The notes under the pieces are model-generated. The model did no database searches. It worked only from the letters and a program-made list of their open reading frames with translations, and was not told the origin of the DNA. A DNA stretch of 64,000 bases from Rhizobiales bacterium 62-47 (lineage in GTDB: Bacteria > Pseudomonadota > Alphaproteobacteria > Rhizobiales > Xanthobacteraceae): the NCBI GenBank assembly GCA_001899255.1, contig MKVX01000008.1, positions 62,001 to 126,000 of the forward strand. Reading direction: 5' to 3'. This document shows positions 34,630-44,945 of this stretch, piece after piece. Position 1 is the first letter of the stretch; each line of letters begins with the position of its first letter. A program made the position numbers and the translations under genes.

Positions 34630-36909
34630 CTAGTTGTCACCCTCGCGTAGACGCCGCCACACTGCACCGAGGATGTTGGAATAATCGTCGGTCCAAACGC
34701 GCTGGCGATCATTGACACTGGTCTGCGCCCATTGCGGACTCGTAGCCAGCGCACCGACGTCCGCCTCGTCTCTCGCCGAGACCACGACTGACGTCGCGAA
34801 GATGTACTCGTCGTCCCGACCGGAATCCTCGTTGTAGACCCAGCTCTTGAGGCCATTGGCGGCTGCTATGCCGACGACGACACTGGACAATTCGAGGTGC
34901 CGATTGGACACGTGCATCAGCACCACACCTTGCGGTGCCAGCTTGTCCTTGTAGATCTTCATTGCCTCCTGCGTCGCCAAGTGGATCGGAATGGCGTCCG
35001 ATGAATAAGCATCGACGACGACAAGATCGTAAAGCCCGTTGGGCTCCTTGGCGAAGGTCAACCGTGCATCGCCGATCACCGGCTGCAAATCCGGTTCACA
35101 ACTGCTGACGAAGCGAAAAAATCGCGGATCGCGCGCTGTATTGACCATGGTCTGGTCAATCTCGAAAAAGCGCCAGCGTTCATCCGGCTGCGAGGCACAG
35201 GTCAGCGTCCCCGCGCCGAGCCCTATCACGGCAACGCGGATCGGCCCGCCCTTGCGTTCGCGCACTGCGGCAATGGCGCGCCCGATCCCGCCGTCCTTGT
35301 GATAGTAGGAAATCGGTTCGGGCCGCCCAGCGATCGGCGTGCCATCATTGTTCTGCATGCGCTCGGCGCCGTGGATCGTGGTGCCATGCATCAGCACGTG
35401 ATATTGGCCGCCGGGAGTGATCACGATCTTGTGCACGCCGAAGAAACTGCGCACCGTTTCCACGCGGCCTTCGTCCGCCGGATAGGCCCGCAACAAAACC
35501 AGTGCCAGCGCAGCGGTGGCGGTGACTTTCCAGCGATCGCCGCGAAGCAGTACGACCAACAGCGGCGCAATACAGGCGACGGCTCCGATGACGTAGACGC
35601 GGCGCGGTTCGAGCCAGCCGAACGCGTCGCCTCCCGTCAGCGTCGGTACCAGCAACGCAACGGCGAGCAAAGCCAGCGTCACCCAGTACCAACGCGCCGC
35701 GATTGACCCCCGCTCAGTGACCGGCGGCCGGCAAAGCGCTGCGAGCGCGATCAGGATCGGATACTCGGCAATCCATGAGAACGTGAACGGTGCGATCAGG
35801 CCAGCAAACAAGCCGCCAACCATGCCGCCGAACGACAGCGCAACATAGAAGCCGGTGAGATGGCGTGCCGCTGGCCGGGTGCGAGCGAGTTCGCCGTGAC
35901 AGGCCATGGCAATCACGAAAAAGCAGAGCAGATGACCGCCGAGCGTCAACAGCAAGTTCTGCTCGCCGCCGACGGCCAGCAGAATGATCACGCCGGCGAT
36001 CGCAAACGGCTGCAGCCACATCAGCCATCGGTGCGGCAACAGCGGACGCGATTGAAACACCAGCACCCATGTCAGCAGATAGAGAGATAGCGGCAGCACC
36101 CACAGCAGCGGCGCGGCTGCAACGTCGGTGGAGATATGCGCCGTAACCGCGATCAAGAGTCCCGAGGGCACCGCGGCGAGGAAAATCCAGCGCAGCCACT
36201 GGGCCCAACTCGGAGCCGGTAGACCGACGTCAGCGTCGAGAGCATGCGGAGCAACGTTAGGCGATCGCAGCAACAGAATCCCGCAGCCGGCAATCAACAA
36301 GATCAGCAGACCGTAACCCGCCGTCCACAGCAGGTTCTGGGTCTGCAGCGAGAACATCGGCTCCAGCAAAACAGGATACGACAGCAGCGCCAGGAAGCTG
36401 CCGATATTCGAAGAGGCGTACAGGAAGTACGGATCCGGGCCATTCGGATGCCCGGTCCGGACGAACCACGCCTGCAACATCGGATTGTTGGCAGCGAGCG
36501 CAAAGAAGGGCAGGCCGATCGATACCGCGAACAGCCCCAGCAGCCAGATCGCATAGCCGCCGGTCGGCGGCTCGCCCCAGCCTTTAGCGATCGCCAGCGG
36601 CAACATCGAAAGCGCCACGATCAGCAGCAACAGGTGAATGGCGATCGGCACCGCGCGGCTGCGGATCTGCATCAGGTAGTGCGCATAGGCATAGCCACCG
36701 AGCAGCAGCGACTGGAAAAATACCATCGCCACCGACCATACCGCCGGCGAGCCGCCAAGCCGCGGCAGCACCATCTTGGTGAACAGCGGCTGCACCGAGA
36801 ACAGCAATAACGCGCTGACGAAAATCGCTGCGGTGTAGACCACGAGGATCAGGACATTTCGCCCGCGCGAATTTGCGGCGGTGTTACTGGGCGACATCGG
36901 CGTGGTCAT
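34630..36909 (-). CDS. Membrane protein fused to spermidine-synthase-like domain
   Basis: 759 residues from the ATG at 36909. The N-terminal about 480 residues hold 12 or more membrane segments (VYTAAIFVSALLLFSVQPLFTK...). The C-terminal 250 residues have a Rossmann methyltransferase fold of the spermidine synthase type: VAVIGLGAGTLTC, FFEIDQ, VVVDAYSSDAIP. Such fused proteins are usual in alphaproteobacteria; whether the enzyme part makes spermidine is uncertain. It faces the L,D-transpeptidase gene. Confidence 0.82.
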   Translation of the reverse strand: MTTPMSPSNTAANSRGRNVLILVVYTAAIFVSALLLFSVQPLFTKMVLPRLGGSPAVWSVAMVFFQSLLLGGYAYAHYLMQIRSRAVPIAIHLLLLIVALSMLPLAIAKGWGEPPTGGYAIWLLGLFAVSIGLPFFALAANNPMLQAWFVRTGHPNGPDPYFLYASSNIGSFLALLSYPVLLEPMFSLQTQNLLWTAGYGLLILLIAGCGILLLRSPNVAPHALDADVGLPAPSWAQWLRWIFLAAVPSGLLIAVTAHISTDVAAAPLLWVLPLSLYLLTWVLVFQSRPLLPHRWLMWLQPFAIAGVIILLAVGGEQNLLLTLGGHLLCFFVIAMACHGELARTRPAARHLTGFYVALSFGGMVGGLFAGLIAPFTFSWIAEYPILIALAALCRPPVTERGSIAARWYWVTLALLAVALLVPTLTGGDAFGWLEPRRVYVIGAVACIAPLLVVLLRGDRWKVTATAALALVLLRAYPADEGRVETVRSFFGVHKIVITPGGQYHVLMHGTTIHGAERMQNNDGTPIAGRPEPISYYHKDGGIGRAIAAVRERKGGPIRVAVIGLGAGTLTCASQPDERWRFFEIDQTMVNTARDPRFFRFVSSCEPDLQPVIGDARLTFAKEPNGLYDLVVVDAYSSDAIPIHLATQEAMKIYKDKLAPQGVVLMHVSNRHLELSSVVVGIAAANGLKSWVYNEDSGRDDEYIFATSVVVSARDEADVGALATSPQWAQTSVNDRQRVWTDDYSNILGAVWRRLREGDN

Positions 36910-37149
36910 GGAAATATGCGGCCTCGTTCCGGCGCGCGCCGGTTGCGCCTGCCGGCAGTTGACCGGGGCGCGAGGATAGGAGCACACAGCGCGACAACGG
37001 GCAACGCAAGGCCCGATATCCCGACCTTGAATTTGTCGAGGTGTGGCTTTGTGCCGCTCGTCCCGCCCTCTGCAAAGAAGTCGGGATAACGGCGATCACA
37101 TCGGATAGAGTTCGTGCGAAGAGGCGTTGTTGCCGTGGTTGAAGGACAG

Positions 37150-38766
37150 ATGGCTGAAATCGATACCGATGTCGTGATTATTGGCGCGGGCCACAACGGC
37201 CTCACCTGTGCCGCTTATCTGGCGATGAACGGTCTGCGCGTGCGCGTCGTCGAGCGGCGCAAGGTTGTCGGCGGAGCAGCGGTCACCGAGGAATTCCACC
37301 CCGGTTTTCGCAATTCGGTGGCGGCCTATACCGTCAGCCTGCTCAATCCGAAAATCATCGCGGACCTTCGATTGCACGACCACGGCCTGAAGATCGTCGA
37401 ACGGCGTGCGCAGAATTTCCTGCCCGCACCCGACGGCACCTATCTCCTGACCGGCGAAGGCCGCACCCAGCAATCGCTGGCGAAGCTCAGCGCTCGCGAT
37501 GTCGAGCGCTATGGCACGTTCACGCGGCAGCTTGAGACCATCGCCGACGTGTTACGACAATTCGTGCTGCGCGCGCCGCCCAACGTCGTCGAGGGGTTTG
37601 GCGTCAATGCCATGCGCGAAGCGATCAACGCCGCCAGCACCGGCAACATTCTGCGTCGTTTGTCGCTGGAGCAGCAACGCACCCTGCTCGATCTGTTTAC
37701 GCGTTCGGGCGGGGATATGCTCGACGACGTCTTCGAAAGCGGCTTGATCAAGGCGCTGTTCGGCTTCGATGCCATCGTCGGCAACTACGCCAGTCCCTAC
37801 GCTGCCGGTTCGGCCTATGTCATGCTGCACCATGCCTTCGGCGAGGTGAACGGCAAGAAGGGCGTGTGGGGTCATGCCATCGGCGGCATGGGCGCCATCA
37901 CGCAGGCGATGGCCAGCGCCGCGCGCAGCCACGGCGTCGAGATCACATTGGATGCGGGCGTGCGTGAAGTGATCGTGGAGCGCGACCGTGCCGTTGGCGT
38001 CGTGCTCGACAACGGCCAAAGCATTCGCGCCAAATACGTCGCGGCCAACGTCAATCCGAAACTGCTCTATACGCGCCTGGTGCCGGCCGGCGCGCTCCCC
38101 GCGCCGTTCCTCGATCGCATCAAGAACTGGCGCAACGGCTCCGGCACGTTCCGAATGAACGTCGCGCTGTCACAACTGCCGTCGTTCAGCGCGCTGCCCG
38201 GCAACGGCGATCATCTCACCGCCGGGATCATTCTCGCGCCGAGCCTGACCTACATGGACCGCGCCTTTCAGGACGCAAGGCAATACGGCTGGAGCCTCGA
38301 ACCGGTGGTGGAAATGCTAATTCCTTCGACTCTCGATGACTCGCTGGCGCCCGCCGGTCAGCACGTCGCCAGCCTGTTCTGTCAGCACGTCGCGCCGCAA
38401 CTCCCCAACGGCTCGTCATGGGACGACCATCGCGACGAGGTTGCCGACTTGATGATCGCGACCGTGGATCGCTACGCGCCGGGCTTTGCGGCCAGCGTCA
38501 TCGGCCGGCAAGCACTGTCGCCACTCGACCTAGAACGCGACTTCAGCTTGCTCGGCGGCGACATATTCCACGGCGCGCTGACGCTGAATCAACTGTTCTC
38601 CGCCCGCCCAATGCTTGGCCATGCCGATTATCGCGGGCCGCTCAAAGGGTTGTATCACTGCGGCTCCGGCGCGCATCCGGGCGGCGGCGTCACCGGTGCA
38701 CCGGGGCATAACGCCGCGCGCGCGATCCTGAAGGACGATCGAGGATTGTTCAGCCGGAGCGCCTAA
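37150..38766 (+). CDS. FAD-dependent oxidoreductase, phytoene-desaturase-like
   Basis: 538 residues from the ATG at 37150 with GAAGGA 3 nt upstream. The N-terminal DVVIIGAGHNGLTCAAYLA is the FAD-binding Rossmann motif, followed by VVGGAAVTEEF. The C-terminal GLYHCGSGAHPGGGVTGAPG completes the phytoene-desaturase/PYROXD2-like family. It has no carotenoid gene beside it, so a carotenoid role is not supported; the substrate is unknown. Confidence 0.82.
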   Translation: MAEIDTDVVIIGAGHNGLTCAAYLAMNGLRVRVVERRKVVGGAAVTEEFHPGFRNSVAAYTVSLLNPKIIADLRLHDHGLKIVERRAQNFLPAPDGTYLLTGEGRTQQSLAKLSARDVERYGTFTRQLETIADVLRQFVLRAPPNVVEGFGVNAMREAINAASTGNILRRLSLEQQRTLLDLFTRSGGDMLDDVFESGLIKALFGFDAIVGNYASPYAAGSAYVMLHHAFGEVNGKKGVWGHAIGGMGAITQAMASAARSHGVEITLDAGVREVIVERDRAVGVVLDNGQSIRAKYVAANVNPKLLYTRLVPAGALPAPFLDRIKNWRNGSGTFRMNVALSQLPSFSALPGNGDHLTAGIILAPSLTYMDRAFQDARQYGWSLEPVVEMLIPSTLDDSLAPAGQHVASLFCQHVAPQLPNGSSWDDHRDEVADLMIATVDRYAPGFAASVIGRQALSPLDLERDFSLLGGDIFHGALTLNQLFSARPMLGHADYRGPLKGLYHCGSGAHPGGGVTGAPGHNAARAILKDDRGLFSRSA

Positions 38767-38777
38767 GCGCCCTACCG

Positions 38778-38918
38778 TCAGACAAACAGCAAGACGTAGA
38801 TCGCTGCGACACCCGTTACCACCAGCGATCCGGCGCCGACGCCAACGGCCCAGACGATGTCCTCGACTTCAAGTCCGAATGCCCTTCCACGCCAGGAGAA
38901 GGATCCCATGCTGCGCAT
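38778..38918 (-). CDS. Possible 46-aa membrane protein
   Basis: A 46-residue reading frame with an N-terminal basic part (MRSMGSFSWRGRAFGLE) and one hydrophobic helix (about residues 20-46). No family recognised and no clear RBS. It is convergent with the oxidoreductase gene. Kept as a possible gene because of its clean single-helix layout; it may be chance. Confidence 0.4.
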   Translation of the reverse strand: MRSMGSFSWRGRAFGLEVEDIVWAVGVGAGSLVVTGVAAIYVLLFV

Positions 38919-39357
38919 GATCGTGACGCCCTGCGTTCTGCTGCGGATACGTCTAGCCGCCGAGCTTTAAAAAGCCGGCCGAGAATTCGCTCGCATTTGA
39001 ACACAGGTACTACCGGCGATTAACCGTACACAGGCGGGCAAAATACCCTGTTCGCCGACCCTTGTGGATATCCTATCGCTACGCGCCGTGACCGGGATGG
39101 ATTTCGCGATATCGGCAAGCGTGGCCGGGGATAATCGGCTCGCCTCCTCCTCGGCGCGGCTGTTGAAAAAGTGTTGATAAACCTGTGGACCAGTTGTGGG
39201 AAAGCCCAGAGCCGTGGTGGTGCATAAGCCTGTGCATCGGCGGTGGACATCAATCGAAAATGCGTTTGAAAAGCCCTGTAGGAGCCGGTGGACAACCGTT
39301 GTATGAAGCCGGCACAAGCTGTGAGTTCCTCCCTTCTTTGCCCGCTTCGGACACGCC
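38919..39357. other. Gene-free region upstream of prmA
   Basis: I see no gene. Several near-matches to DnaA boxes (TGTGGATAT at 39063, TGTTGATAA at 39172, TGTGGACCA at 39184, TGTGGGAAA at 39195) cluster here. The rest should include the prmA promoter. Confidence 0.4.
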
Positions 39358-40254
39358 ATGAACGACTTCACGACGCCTGCCACCATCCGCGCCGTCTTCA
39401 CGGTGGGAGCCGAGCAAAGCGCGCGGCAGATCGTCGACCGCCTTGAAGAAAGTATCGACCCCGGCGAGGTGGTGGTGGCAGCGTTTGAGACCACGGACAA
39501 CCATTGGGACGTCACGCTGTATTTCTCGCAACCGCCGGACCGACCCGCCATCCGCGACCTCGTTGCCGCAACCAGCGGCGACGAGATCGCCGCAACCATC
39601 CAGTTCGAGACCATCGAGGCCAAGGACTGGGTCAAATCCAGCCTCGAGGGACTGGCGCCGGTGCCGGCTGGACGATTCGTCGTTTACGGCCAGCATGACC
39701 GCGAACGGGTGCCGTCCAACAAGCTCGGCATCGAGATTGAGGCGGCGCTGGCCTTCGGTACGGGGCATCACGGCACCACGCGCGGCTGCCTGCTGTTGTT
39801 GGATCAGGTGCTGAAGCAGCGCACACCCAACCGGATACTGGATCTGGGATCTGGCACCGGCGTGCTGGCGATTGCCGCAGCCAAGGCGCTCCATCGTGGG
39901 GTGCTGGCGACCGACATCGACGCGCGTTCGGCCATCGTCGCCGCGGAGAATGCCCGTCTCAATGGCGTCGGTAACCTGGTCGAATCGATTTGCGCCAAGG
40001 GATTTGCCGCGCCACAACTTCGGGAGCGCGCGCCGTTCGATCTCATCATGGCGAATATTCTGGCCAACCCGCTGCGACAGATGGCGCCGACGATGGCCGC
40101 GCATTTGGCGCCGTCCGGTCTGCTGATCCTGTCGGGGTTGTTGCCGCATCAGGCCGCCGGCGTTGTCGCGGCCTATCGTGCGGTCGGGGTGGTCCTGTTG
40201 CAAAAAATCCAGCTCACCGGCTGGAGCAGCCTGTTGCTACGCTATCCCGGATAG
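39358..40254 (+). CDS. prmA: Ribosomal protein L11 methyltransferase
   Basis: 298 residues. The N-terminal L11-recognition domain (1-115) ends before FGTGHHGTTRGC, and the SAM-binding motif ILDLGSGTGVLAIAA is near 160-175; MANILANPL is the motif IV region. It methylates ribosomal protein L11 on several residues. Length and motifs are typical. Confidence 0.94.
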   Translation: MNDFTTPATIRAVFTVGAEQSARQIVDRLEESIDPGEVVVAAFETTDNHWDVTLYFSQPPDRPAIRDLVAATSGDEIAATIQFETIEAKDWVKSSLEGLAPVPAGRFVVYGQHDRERVPSNKLGIEIEAALAFGTGHHGTTRGCLLLLDQVLKQRTPNRILDLGSGTGVLAIAAAKALHRGVLATDIDARSAIVAAENARLNGVGNLVESICAKGFAAPQLRERAPFDLIMANILANPLRQMAPTMAAHLAPSGLLILSGLLPHQAAGVVAAYRAVGVVLLQKIQLTGWSSLLLRYPG

Positions 40255-40267
40255 TCGCCCGTGCGGA

Positions 40268-40447
40268 TCAGCGATTGTCGTCGGATGGCTCAACGTGATG
40301 CGGCTGATCTCCGAGCGTGTGCTGAATGCGCCGCTCGACGAAACGGTCCAGCATCTGGATCACGCGGCCGCGCGGCTTCGGTGCGGCAACCGATGACTTG
40401 TTCTCTGCGGCGGGTGGCGACAGCTTTTCAAACGTAAAGGCAGGCAT
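40268..40447 (-). CDS. Conserved small protein, 59 aa
   Basis: 59 residues from the ATG at 40447 (GAGGGG 7 nt upstream; the longer reading from 40546 lacks support). MPAFTFEKLSPP and RGRVIQMLDRFVERR recall a small Bradyrhizobiaceae protein of unknown function (from memory). Convergent with prmA, 13 bp apart. Confidence 0.65.
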   Translation of the reverse strand: MPAFTFEKLSPPAAENKSSVAAPKPRGRVIQMLDRFVERRIQHTLGDQPHHVEPSDDNR

Positions 40448-40642
40448 CGTGTATCCCCTCATCGTTTGGATTGAGTTGAAACACTCCCGGAATTTCCTCA
40501 GATATGGTTCTGAGGATCGCTGTAGCAGCGATTCCTTCCGTCCCATCTAACGCAGGCGGTTTATTCTAGTCTAACTTACGCCGAATTTACAATATTCTCC
40601 CGCCACAAGGGCGGGCTGTGCACAGCAGGGACGGTTTGAGCG

Positions 40643-42487
40643 ATGTTCGAGGCGCTTTTCCAGACATTCGATGAGCCGGAAGGCGGCGTGGCGCTCACTG
40701 CGCGGCTGGCGGCTTTCCGCGAGGAACTGGCCCACCGCAAGCTCACCGGCTTCGTCGTGCCGCGCGCCGACGCGCAGCAGAACGAATATGTCGCACCCTC
40801 GGAAGAGCGGCTGGCGTGGCTGACCGGTTTTACCGGCTCGGCAGGGCTCGCCGTCATACTGCAACACGAGGCGGCGGTGTTCGTCGACGGCCGCTACACG
40901 CTGCAGGCCGCCAAGCAGGTCGATTCCAAAGCCTGGCACATTGAGCCGCTGGTCGACCCCTCCCCGGAAAGCTGGCTGGCGCAGCACCTCGCCGCGGGTG
41001 ATCGGCTCGGCTTCGACCCCTGGCTGCATACCACGGCAGGCTCCGAGCGGCTGGCTGCGGCTTGCGCCAAGGCCGGTGCCGAGTTGGTCGCGGTCGACAG
41101 CAACCCGGTGGACGCCGTCTGGCACGACCGCCCGGCGCCGCCATTGGGGGCCGTCGCGATCCACGCCGCCAAATTCGCCGGCGTGCCGGAGAGCGACAAG
41201 CTGGCGCAGATCCGCGCCGAGATCGGCAAACTCGGCACCGATGCGCTGGTTCTGTCGGACTCCCACGCGGTGGCATGGACCTTCAACATTCGCGGCGCCG
41301 ACGTCTCGCACACGCCGCTGCCGTTGTCCTATGCGCTGGTGCCGAAGCAAGGCCGCCCGACCCTCTTCATCGATCACCGCAAGTTGTCGAACAGCGTGCG
41401 CGATCATCTCGAGCAAAGCGCCGACGTCGTAGAGCCCGATGCACTGACGCCGAAGCTGACCGCACTCGCCACGCACGGTGCGACCATCGCGCTCGACAGC
41501 GCTACTGCCGCCACCGCGCTCAGTCGCCTGATCGAGCAGGCCGGCGGCAAGGCGGTGCGCGGCAGCGATCCGGTGGCGTTGCTGAAAGCCGTGAAGAACC
41601 CCGTCGAGATTGCCGGGACACGCACGGCACATCAGCGCGATGCCGTGGCGCTGGCGCGGTTTCTGGCCTGGATCGATCGGGAAGCGCCGAGCGGCAAGCT
41701 GACCGAAATCGACACCGTGGAAGCGCTGGAGACGTTCCGTCGCGAAACCGGTGCGTTGAAAGACGTCTCGTTCCCCACCATCGCCGGCACCGGACCGAAC
41801 GGCGCCATCGTGCACTACCGCGTCACCCGCAAGAGCAACCGGCGCATCATGCCCGGCGATTTGTTGCTGATCGACTCTGGCGCGCAATACGAGGACGGCA
41901 CCACCGACGTAACGCGCACCATCGCCATCGGCACGCCGACGCAGGAGATGCGCGACCGCTTCACCCGCGTGCTGCGCGGCCACATCGCCATCGCCCGCGC
42001 CATCTTTCCCGACGGCACCACCGGCGCGCAGCTCGACACGCTGGCCCGGCAGTTCCTGTGGCAAGCCGGTATCGATTTCGAGCACGGCACCGGCCATGGC
42101 GTCGGCAGCTATCTCTCGGTGCATGAAGGCCCGGCGCGAATCTCCAAACTCGGCACCACACCGCTGAAGCGCGGTATGATCCTGTCCAACGAGCCGGGCT
42201 ACTACAAGACCGACGCCTTCGGCATTCGCATCGAGAACCTCGAACTCGTCGTGGCTGCCGACATCGAGGGTGCAGAAAAGGCGATGAACGGCTTCGAAAC
42301 GCTGACGCTGGCCCCGATCGACCGGAGATTGATCGACCGCCGCTTCAGCAAGAAGGAAGTGAAGTGGGTCAACGACTATCACGCGCGCGTGCGCAACGAG
42401 GTGCGGCCGCATGTCGATGAAGCCACCAAGGTGTGGCTCGATGCGGCAACCGCGCCGATTCCGTATGAAGACCACTTTCCCGGTTAG
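40643..42487 (+). CDS. M24B aminopeptidase P
   Basis: 614 residues. Two creatinase-like N-terminal domains (1-300) and a pita-bread C-terminal domain with the dinuclear metal ligands Asp411, Asp422, His485, Glu517 and Glu531. HGTGHGVGSYLSVHEG and SNEPGYY are the usual motifs. Cytosolic Xaa-Pro aminopeptidase of the long XPNPEP1-like form. The start at 40643 gives MFEALFQTFDEPEGG; upstream GGACGG is a weak RBS. Confidence 0.92.
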   Translation: MFEALFQTFDEPEGGVALTARLAAFREELAHRKLTGFVVPRADAQQNEYVAPSEERLAWLTGFTGSAGLAVILQHEAAVFVDGRYTLQAAKQVDSKAWHIEPLVDPSPESWLAQHLAAGDRLGFDPWLHTTAGSERLAAACAKAGAELVAVDSNPVDAVWHDRPAPPLGAVAIHAAKFAGVPESDKLAQIRAEIGKLGTDALVLSDSHAVAWTFNIRGADVSHTPLPLSYALVPKQGRPTLFIDHRKLSNSVRDHLEQSADVVEPDALTPKLTALATHGATIALDSATAATALSRLIEQAGGKAVRGSDPVALLKAVKNPVEIAGTRTAHQRDAVALARFLAWIDREAPSGKLTEIDTVEALETFRRETGALKDVSFPTIAGTGPNGAIVHYRVTRKSNRRIMPGDLLLIDSGAQYEDGTTDVTRTIAIGTPTQEMRDRFTRVLRGHIAIARAIFPDGTTGAQLDTLARQFLWQAGIDFEHGTGHGVGSYLSVHEGPARISKLGTTPLKRGMILSNEPGYYKTDAFGIRIENLELVVAADIEGAEKAMNGFETLTLAPIDRRLIDRRFSKKEVKWVNDYHARVRNEVRPHVDEATKVWLDAATAPIPYEDHFPG

Positions 42488-42603
42488 GGCATAGCCGCAT
42501 TCCGAAAAGGCCCTGCTCCGGCTGCACCCGCGCGTCTACAGTCATCCACGCGATCACTCCAAACCAGCGCTAAGCCGGCCCGGCCGGACAGAAACAATCA
42601 CGC

Positions 42604-43881
42604 GTGACCATCAGCCTGACCGACTCCGTGCCCGACCATCGCAGTCTGCCGTCCCGTGCCACGCTGATATTGCTGGTGGCGATGACCGGCGTCGCGCCGA
42701 TTTCGCTCTACATGCTGGTCCCGGCGCTACCGGTGCTGGCGACGTCGTTCGACAGCGACATCTCGCTGGTGCAGATGACGGTGTCGCTCTACATGGTCGG
42801 GATCGCCTGCTCCCAACTCATCATGGGCCCGCTGTCAGATCGTTACGGGCGCCGCCCCGTACTGCTTGCCGGCCTCGGCTTGATGGTGCTGGCAACAATC
42901 GGCGGCATCTTCGCACAAACGCTGCCGCAACTGATTGCCGCCCGATTCCTGCAAGCGCTGGGCGGCGCATCCGGCATGGTCATCAGCCGCGCCATCGTTC
43001 GCGATCTCTACACGCGCGACCGCGTGGCCTCGATGATCAGTCTGGTCATCGCGGTGATGATGATCGCCCAAATGTTAAGTCCGCTGGCGGGCGGTCTTCT
43101 CGAAATCAACCTGGGCTGGCGTTCGATTTTCTATGCGCTCGCAGCGTTATCGATTGCCGCGTTCCTCGGCATCGCGCTGGCGCTGCCGGAGACGCGCCGG
43201 ATAGCGGACCGCAAGGCAAACGGCGGCTTCACCGGCGGCGCGCGGAGCCTGCTGACCAGCCGAGCCTTCATCGGCTACGTGCTGTGCCAGGTGCTGGCGT
43301 CGTCGATCATCTTTACCTTTGCCGGAGCCGGTCCCTATATCGTGGTCAATCAGATGGGCCGCTCCAGCGCCGAATACGGCGCATGGTTTGCCACATCCGG
43401 CTTTGCCTATCTCGTCGGCAATCTACTTTGCGCCCGCTTCGCGCCACGTTACACGATCGAAAAGCTGATCTGGTTCGGCCTCATCATGCAGCTTGCGGGC
43501 TCGTTGCTGAACCTTGCGTGGGGCGTGACCGGCCTCAATCAGGTGCCGTCGTGGCTGTTCATCACCCACATGCTCATCATGCTGGGCAATGCCTTCACCA
43601 TGTCGAATTCGGCGGCCGGCGCACTGAGCATCCGGCCGCACGCCGCAGGCACCGCATCCGGCATGATGGGCTTTCTGCAAATGGGATTCGGCTCGTTGTG
43701 CTCGCAATTCGGCGCGTGGCTCGGCGGCAATTTCATGACGCCGTTGCCGCTCAACATCGCCATCCTCGCGCTGTCGCTGGCCTGCGCATCGACGATGATC
43801 CTGCTGGTGCCGCGACACACCACCGTCGCGACAGACGATCTGATCGAGCAGGCCGAGGGCGAAGAAACCGGATTGCTGTAA
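42604..43881 (+). CDS. Bcr/CflA-type multidrug efflux MFS
   Basis: 425 residues, 12 membrane segments, GTG start at 42604. ISLYMLVPALPVLATSF and MGPLSDRYGRRPVLLAGL are typical of the Bcr/CflA (DHA1) family, which exports drugs and other small molecules. It follows pepP by 116 bp and may be transcribed separately. Substrates are not predictable. Confidence 0.85.
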   Translation: MTISLTDSVPDHRSLPSRATLILLVAMTGVAPISLYMLVPALPVLATSFDSDISLVQMTVSLYMVGIACSQLIMGPLSDRYGRRPVLLAGLGLMVLATIGGIFAQTLPQLIAARFLQALGGASGMVISRAIVRDLYTRDRVASMISLVIAVMMIAQMLSPLAGGLLEINLGWRSIFYALAALSIAAFLGIALALPETRRIADRKANGGFTGGARSLLTSRAFIGYVLCQVLASSIIFTFAGAGPYIVVNQMGRSSAEYGAWFATSGFAYLVGNLLCARFAPRYTIEKLIWFGLIMQLAGSLLNLAWGVTGLNQVPSWLFITHMLIMLGNAFTMSNSAAGALSIRPHAAGTASGMMGFLQMGFGSLCSQFGAWLGGNFMTPLPLNIAILALSLACASTMILLVPRHTTVATDDLIEQAEGEETGLL

Positions 43882-44512
43882 GGCGCACGAGCGGCATCAT
43901 CGCGACGAAGATTTGCCGTCGATCCTGATCCACATTTCAAACAGCCACGAGTAATCGTTCCCGCGCCGCCGCGCGAGTTGGTGCTGGCAATTTCTCCCCT
44001 CGCTTGGTGAGGGAAGCGGCGCGCCGCGAGGCGCAACGTGTGTTGGTGTCGCGTTCCGTCTCCACCGTGCGAGGGTGAAAACGAACCGCGTCGCCTTGCG
44101 GCGCGCCACCCGCGGCGATTTTGGGCGAAGGGACCGCGCTTCCGGGATGCGATACGAGCCACACGCTCGCTTCATCCGGCGGATTTCGCCGCCTTCATCG
44201 CATCCGCGTCCAGCCATCGCGTGGCAGCCGCTCATAGTAGCGGCGGACGGTGACCCCAGCCTCCCGGACGTGTGCTTGCGAGGCACAACGCGCAGGCGCC
44301 GCATCGACCGGCATGGGATCGCTCCCATTACGGTCAGTTGCTTTGGCATTGGCTTGCGGCCGCGCCGTGGCAACTGCTGCTCCGCCTCAAGACGCCTCAT
44401 GAAGCGCCCCTCGCGAGCAGGACACGCGCAGCATACGCGCAGTTTTGCGAGCGGGGATAAGTTGTCATGTAGATGAACGGATTTTTTGCCATGGGCGCGC
44501 GCGACGTGCGCA

Positions 44513-44624
44513 ATCCTGGTGCGAGCCGCACTTCGCGGCGAGCCTCGAAGATGGTGATCTGCAACGACAGCGTTCTCCGGCGTCATCCTTCGAGGCTCGC
44601 AAGCGCTCGCACCTCAGGATGACG
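44513..44624. repeat. Intergenic palindromic repeat, copy A
   Basis: About 110 bp; arms containing GCGAGCCTCGAAG and CTTCGAGGCTCGC face each other, flanked by GGTGCGAGC and GCTCGCACC. A second copy lies at 44828-44945. Such cruciform-forming units are dispersed elements in this group. Confidence 0.7.
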
Positions 44625-44650
44625 GGGGCCGAGTCCACAGCAAATGCTGC

Positions 44651-44788
44651 CGTCGTCCCCGCGCAGGCGGGGACCCATACGCCGTGTCGTCACTGATACG
44701 GGCAGCGATCGTGATTTTTGAATGGATCGTTCATCTTCAAGCATGACCGCCAGGGGTTATAGGTCCCTGCCTGCGCAGGGACGACGCT
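44651..44788. repeat. MITE-like 138-bp unit
   Basis: Inverted terminal arms of 29 bp, related to CGTCGTCCCnGCGCAGGC, at 44651-44679 and 44760-44788. The enclosed DNA encodes nothing visible. It lies between copies A and B of the palindromic repeat. Confidence 0.6.
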
Positions 44789-44827
44789 GAGGATGAGGCA
44801 ATGTGAACGTGCACGATGACATCCAGC

Positions 44828-44945
44828 GTCGTCCTGAGGTGCGAGCCGCACCTCGCAGCGAGCCTCGAAGGATGATGTTCGGCAAAGGCTGCGTTCTCCA
44901 GCGTCATCCTTCGAGGCTCGCAAGTGCTCGCACCTCAGGATGACG
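44828..44945. repeat. Intergenic palindromic repeat, copy B
   Basis: About 118 bp; GTCCTGAGGTGCGAGC at one end and GCTCGCACCTCAGGATGAC at the other, with inner arms GAGCCTCGAAGGATGA/TCATCCTTCGAGGCTC. The near-perfect arms would form a large cruciform or RNA hairpin. Confidence 0.75.

Noticed and set aside
44075-44476. 133-codon frame in the gene-free region before ligA
   Set aside because: Arg/Pro-rich composition typical of chance frames in GC-rich DNA; no family pattern.
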